NCBI RefSeq assembly: GCF_001039355.2
Contig: NW_019775536.1
Span: 35,206-99,205, forward strand
DNA: 64,000 nucleotides
Direction of reading: 5' to 3'
Origin: Lingula anatina
Lineage: Eukaryota; Brachiopoda; Lingulata; Lingulida; Lingulidae
A program made the position numbers and the translations under genes. The notes beneath the pieces were generated by a model. It was not told the origin of the DNA. It was given only the letters and a program-made list of their open reading frames with translations, and ran no database searches. Positions 59,395 through 64,000 of the stretch are shown here, in pieces. Each line of letters begins with the position of its first letter. Positions within the stretch are counted from its first letter, which is position 1.

Positions 59395-59832
59395 TGTGAG
59401 TGTGTAAGTATAATCAAAATATAATTTAGAATAGAGAAATGACAAATGTCATTGAAAAATTGAATCAAATTCAATCTGTAGTCAGCATAGCTAGACCCAA
59501 CATCTGCATTAAGTAAATGATTATTTGGGCACATCAACCGCAATCATTCTCTCTTTTCAAAATCCTGCTGCAGGCTACGTTGTTCAATTTTCAACAAGAA
59601 AACCCAATAATTTTTATCTAACAAGATAAAGACATCAAAGAAGGTTCTGATTTGATTCCTTTGTTGGGTAGCTGTGAAGTCTGTACTGTGTGTGTGTGGC
59701 CAATGTAACTTGTGTGTTGTTCTCTACTTCTGTGTAAACACATTAGGCAAGGGAACAAGTGTTGAAGGTGATACTGGAGCAGCAATAGGTTAGCCACTGA
59801 GAACTTTCACTGTGCAGTCAAGATTGTGTGTA

Positions 59833-59878
<46 letters not shown>

Positions 59879-60082
59879 TGAGAGAGAGGGAGGAAAAAAT
59901 CAAATGGATAAAAGAAAGTGTAAGCAGACTGTTTTTACCAATGTCTTTTCCCACCACCAGTCCTTTATGCTGCCCTCCAGCCTCATGAGCTATCTGGGTG
60001 GGGTCCAGCTCTTTCCTCCGCTTTCTCTCTATCTTTATTCTGGTGGCCTTCCCCTTTTTGGATGGGGTCATTACAATTTCCT
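51522..60082 (-). CDS. Four exons, probably the N-terminal part of the winged-helix/phosphorylase protein
   Basis: Exons in transcription order: 60082-59939, 59273-59188, 52106-51995, 51641-51522, all with AG/GT borders and consistent phases. The product starts EEIVMTPSKKGKATRIKIER (basic), passes GGQHKGLVVGKDIGED, LEFKCWLEDAKSGMHIP and KFWFVDTASYLDRVTTAYEF, and ends YVGFIKKCMKLMQNPMYSQA and KPLDEEEAPMSP. I do not recognise a named domain. The last exon leaves one base, exactly what the 12-nt microexon at 26371-26360 and the exon at 24991 need, giving PMSPGDSNGLQKVDKRSD. I infer one gene with a 25-kb intron containing the chitin synthase fragment and the transposon. A separate gene is the alternative. 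Upstream coding exons are missing. Confidence 0.6.
54518..54776. mobile_element. 259-bp PIF/Harbinger-type MITE
   Basis: Near-perfect palindrome with ends GGCTTCGTTCACATGCAATG on both strands, flanked by TAA at 54515-54517 and 54777-54779. A three-base TAA/TWA duplication and GG-starting ends with TTCACA fit PIF/Harbinger elements. Internal arms include GTCTATTTTCTAAATTCTAT, TATGATCACGGTCTGTGCCC and CCGCCGCGTAATTACTGGCA. No coding capacity. Confidence 0.88.
56724..56751. repeat. Poly-A tract
   Basis: Uninterrupted run of A within an intron. No retrotransposed coding sequence was recognised next to it. Confidence 0.9.
57542..57619. repeat. (GT)n followed by (AG)n compound microsatellite
   Basis: About 24 GT units followed directly by about 14 AG units. 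It produces the spurious SLSLTHTHTH ORF. Confidence 0.95.
59346..59404. repeat. (GT)n microsatellite
   Basis: Long GT run, immediately upstream (in the gene's sense) of the exon at 59273-59188. Confidence 0.95.
59834..59888. repeat. (GA)n microsatellite
   Basis: GA run with two interruptions, just downstream in gene sense of the exon ending at 59939. Confidence 0.9.
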
Positions 60083-61068
60083 CTGAAAGATCACAAGGAT
60101 TTGGTGATTTACTAAAAATATTATGGTTACACCAACATATATACTTTATTCTTAAAATTTTCAGTTTAGTAATTACAATTATTCCAGTAAAATAAATGTA
60201 AGATTAACAAAAAAAAAAAAAAAAAAGAAGAAAACTTAGACATATTTTGGATAAATGAACCCATATCTTCCTCTAATAAGTACACGCATAAAAATAATTT
60301 ATATTAGGCAGCCATGTGTTGGGCTGCATTTTCGCATAAGTAGTTGCTTCAACAGATAGTGACCTTTTAAATATTTCCAGTTACAGTTGTTGGTATACAA
60401 AATGTCAGAAAAAAATGAAAAGATCGTAAACATAAAATGGTAATTCATTAATGGACTAAAAAGTTGCTGTTAAACTTAAAACAACTTATGGAAAAGGAGT
60501 TAACTCAAGACAACAACAAGTTAAGAAGTGAGATACTGTTTTTCAATCCACCTCCGATCTTTACATCATTTTCAGATATTATTTTACTGTAAGAATTTTA
60601 CGAGATGAACAATCCTTACAATTTTTCTTTCAAGGAGAAAGGGGTGTGAATCAGTTGGACATGTGCTTTTCATGCCTCTGGTGTTATTGTTTGGTAACCA
60701 TAGGAATAGCATGTATTTACCAAATAAATGTAGAAAACATGTTTCACTAGGCTATGGTCAGCACCTGGCCAGTACTGGACCAGAACCTCATACCACCACG
60801 TGGTTAAAATTAATAGGTATTCATTCCGTGGTTACAGTTCATCTTTTACGATTTTTGCAGAATGCCTTAACAGAATGTGACCCCTTAAACACATATTGCT
60901 AAAAATTAGAGGATATGAATAGCAGAGATTCTCTGTTTAAAACACATTTGTAAAAGATGTCTATTATTCATGTCAATGGACCAAATGCTTCTTCCCATGG
61001 TGCAGCATTGCTACCACTACGTCTCCCCTAACACAATCATGGGACACCTACGATAAATGTATAGCAAT

Positions 61069-61162
<94 letters not shown>

Positions 61163-62453
61163 ACCACCATATCCCTGTATACAACATACACAGTGCCGCC
61201 ATGTTTTAAAGCAGCAGAAATATCAGCAACACGACTCCACTGTTCTTACTTTATCTCATCAAACACACAACAAACCCTTAAGGCACTTTATTTATAACAA
61301 TGCAAACATACAAATAATATGTTACTAGGAATTTATCAACTGAAAGTAAGAGATAGTGTAAAAAAAAAATCATTATCACCATCCTCTCCTGGGGCCCTCA
61401 TATTACAGCACAAAAATTGGAATGAGGATAGCTGGAAACCAGGATGTGCCATGTGGGAGATTGCCTTTGAAGATCTATTTTAGACAAGGAGGCCTAAGAG
61501 ATGAAGGAAGTTGATAAAGACTTGCCCTATTGACTAAAACCATTTAGGCAGATGAATGCATTTCTCACGGAGCTTCAGTCTGCTTTTTTTAAAACAGATG
61601 AAGCAAAGATATATTAGTAGTGTCTCATATAAAAAAGATTTAAAGATGACAGCTCCTACTCTCAAATAGAGACAGATTTGTACTTGTACAATAAAATATA
61701 ACTGTTTTCTGCAATTATTTAACTGACTTTCCAACAAATTGGAGAGGAAAATTACAACAAAGTCACTTTTTGTATTCATTTCAGAATTTGAATTACAAAA
61801 AGCTTTATTCCTCACAAAATCTGGTACAGCAACTTCAGCAAGTCACAATCTAAATATCATAATTATTATTCTTTTGGTGTTGTGTTTGTGTTGTTCTAAA
61901 TAAAATACACGAAAAACCACACAGCAATCCATGTTCATCATTACAAATAAATCCTGCAGCATTATTCAACTATTCTGTGGTCAAGACCCAACATCCTGTG
62001 GTAAAATAACCTCTCAACATCCAAGTCATAAACCATGTTGTATTTATATATACTAGAAAGTGTGTCAGGACCTTCCCCGTACCCTGTGGTAATGCTTATG
62101 AGATCTGATTGTGCCAAGTCCCTATGGTCAAGATTCTGTCTCTTGTGGGCTGACACATTCCTGCAGCATGACAGGACAATAAGCAAATAAATTACTGCAT
62201 ATACATGCAACATAGTGATACTAAACTGCCCATGGCTCTTGATATTATGAAAAGTGATAAAAACTTTATTTTATAATTTCATTGTGATCTTTATGTCAGT
62301 TATGTAAAATTTTCACTATGGTAACTCTTCATAAAAATCTATTATCTGGGTTTAGTTGTCCAATTTTGTAGGTTTAGATATTCATATTTCTTTAATTTTT
62401 TTTAATAAAAAATTGAAGAATTAACATTTACAAGGCAAATATTCACTCATTAC
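60083..62453. other. No gene recognised
   Basis: AT-rich, presumed upstream intron of the minus-strand gene. Contains an A tract near 60210-60227 and the (TA)n run at 61073-61160. A minus-strand ORF at 62213-61962 looks like a signal peptide, but its hydrophobic start coincides with a polypyrimidine-tract-like stretch. Confidence 0.4.
61073..61160. repeat. (TA)n microsatellite
   Basis: About 44 uninterrupted TA units. Confidence 0.97.
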
Positions 62454-62552
62454 CGACATCTTCCTATTGCTGAGTCCAACAGACATAGACAGATTGACCC
62501 CTTTTTCATCCAATCTACTAGTTGACCTCCTGGACATGTGACAAACTGACCC
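62454..62552 (-). CDS. Candidate 99-nt exon of an upstream part of the minus-strand gene
   Basis: Bounded by CATGCAG and GTAATG, symmetric in phase 0. Encodes GSVCHMSRRSTSRLDEKG and VNLSMSVGLSNRKMS, a Ser/Arg-rich stretch unlike the noise around it. The phase does not fit directly to the exon at 60082, so at least one exon would be missing between them. Weak support. Confidence 0.3.
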
Positions 62553-64000
62553 CTGCATGTCTGGTCCAGGCACACACCTCATTTGTCTCAATTCATCTTT
62601 TAAGTGCCATGTTTTTAACACATTAAGGTGATAAGATGCGTGGAGGGAATAAAGACACTGCCCTTTACTAGTAATCTATTGACTGATAACATCTATTATA
62701 TATCACATCCCAATCCTTCCAAGCTGTCTATATTAGCTAACACACTGAGAGGAATTACCGTTCTTGCCTTTGTTAGTTGGCACATTTCTTAATACATGAG
62801 AGTTTGTGAAATATATTACATATACTACTAACTAGTAGTATATTTAACACCCTAGAATGCTCTATGTCTATCTTGGTGAGGGATATATTTGTCTATCAGG
62901 TGCCTCCAAGGTTTTATACAAACACCAAGTGCTATGAAGAATCAACATCAGCATTTTGTGCAGTAACTATATATATAGCCCATCCCTGCATATTCTCTTA
63001 AGAGTGTTACTTCATATATCATCTCGAAGGTATGAATTGTACTGAGTAATACTAGTAGGGACTTATTTCTCTAAGGAAATGGATTCCTGGTTGTACATCA
63101 CAATGTATGGATACAGGTTTACAGTTGTAAATATATGATCCACTAACTACAGGCCTGGTGTGCTTTGTTATATATACGTATTACTATAATGTATATATAA
63201 AATAATAGAAAAATAAATTGAAAAATCAGTTCATCAGTGTTAATTTGCCATGTATACCAGAAAACCCTCATACTCTTGACACACAATCAGTCGATTACAC
63301 ACTGAATTTTTCAAGAGAACTGACCAAGTCACTTCATATACCAGTATTTTCAATATGGTAGCCAGCAGCAGAATCAGCTATATTTAGGACTATATGTAAT
63401 GATACTGCTTACTGCAACAGTGTGTGAATGACAGAAATGTGAGAGACATCTCACCCCTTAACAAATGTATACTTAGTCTGTGCATATTACTTTTATATGG
63501 CTATTCAAATAAAGAGAACTGAACACCATAGTTGCTGCAATAAATAAATGCTAAATTTTATTATTATCATTATTTTTAAACTGTCTCATACATTTATCGC
63601 CATTGACAAAAATTTATCTTTCACCAAATCAATGTTACTTTGATAAAATTGTGATCAAAATGTTCAAACAGTCTTCGGCTAATTTCAAATTTGCTTCTAC
63701 CCAGTTAAATAATTTCAAGTGTTGGGAGAAAAAAATAACTACAGGCCTAGCTAACAGAGATTTAAAACATGAGTACCGAAAATGTAAATTATGAACCAGG
63801 AAATTGAGTAGGGAGTTATACAGGAAATCCAGCTGTTCTAAAGCTTGTTACATTAGAGAGATTATAATTGTCTCCAGTACTGTAGCTCTCCCAGATTATA
63901 TAAAATCGTGCTTCTACAATCACGAATACAGTTGCCTCTGAAAGCAGTTGTAATGCTGACTATTGATTAGTTTGGTGCTATTGAGACATGTGTGCTCACT
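62553..64000. other. No gene recognised
   Basis: AT-rich DNA without a supported exon, repeat family or RNA gene. Confidence 0.45.

Noticed and set aside
61017-61328. ORFs of repeated Tyr-Ile
   Set aside because: Entirely due to the (TA)n microsatellite.
61962-62213. Apparent secreted peptide (hydrophobic start, MLHVYAVIYLLIVLSCC)
   Set aside because: The hydrophobic start overlaps a pyrimidine-rich tract ending in CTGCAG, so it looks like intron before an acceptor. Downstream phase does not fit neighbouring exons.

Overview
This is eukaryotic DNA: AT-rich, with many short exons bounded by GT/AG sites, long introns, microsatellites and abundant transposon debris. The gene set (a metazoan-type chitin synthase, HEXIM, an ENPP-family phosphodiesterase, a HECT ligase carried with an integrase gene, a Penelope-like retroelement) and the style of dispersed hairpin elements suggest a marine invertebrate such as a lancelet, hemichordate, echinoderm or mollusc. 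I cannot name the species. Single Ns at 2844, 7087, 28562 and 50533 mark joins between assembly pieces, and several of the oddest observations sit at these joins.

Layout. From 0.6 to 2.7 kb (+) are six internal exons of an ENPP ectonucleotide pyrophosphatase/phosphodiesterase. From 2.8 to 7.1 kb is an N-bounded segment with inverted-repeat ends. It holds a dead Tc1-like transposase, a MITE with a clean 8-bp target duplication, and two minus-strand exons that continue the ENPP frame exactly, so the segment is probably flipped. From 7.1 to 16 kb I see little except repeats, one MITE and one small membrane-protein ORF. At 16.4-17.3 kb (-) is an intact single-exon HEXIM, the 7SK-dependent P-TEFb inhibitor. 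From 22.4 to 26.4 kb (-) are the 3' exons of a winged-helix plus nucleoside-phosphorylase-fold protein, with a one-base frameshift in a homopolymer. Its likely N-terminal exons are at 51.5-60.1 kb, which implies a 25-kb intron.

The centre, 28,206-45,580, is a 17.4-kb DNA transposon with identical 237-bp terminal inverted repeats. It carries two convergent multi-exon genes: a 660-residue HECT E3 ubiquitin-ligase-like protein with an N-terminal zinc ribbon and a putative ubiquitin-like fold, and a helix-turn-helix/DDE integrase of IS3/retroviral type. Each gene starts just inside one TIR. A ubiquitin ligase carried beside the presumed transposase is the best candidate here for a poorly described system. 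The final HECT exon, with the catalytic cysteine, is followed by a diverged tandem copy of itself.

Right of the element (45.9-51.0 kb, -) are exons for only the N-terminal membrane region of a chitin synthase; no catalytic half was found in the window. A decayed Penelope-like element with a GIY-YIG-like tail and a MITE lie in its intron. The rest, to 64 kb, is intron or intergenic sequence with simple repeats and a Harbinger-type MITE. Exon models come from reading frames, splice sites and phase; none is supported by transcripts here.
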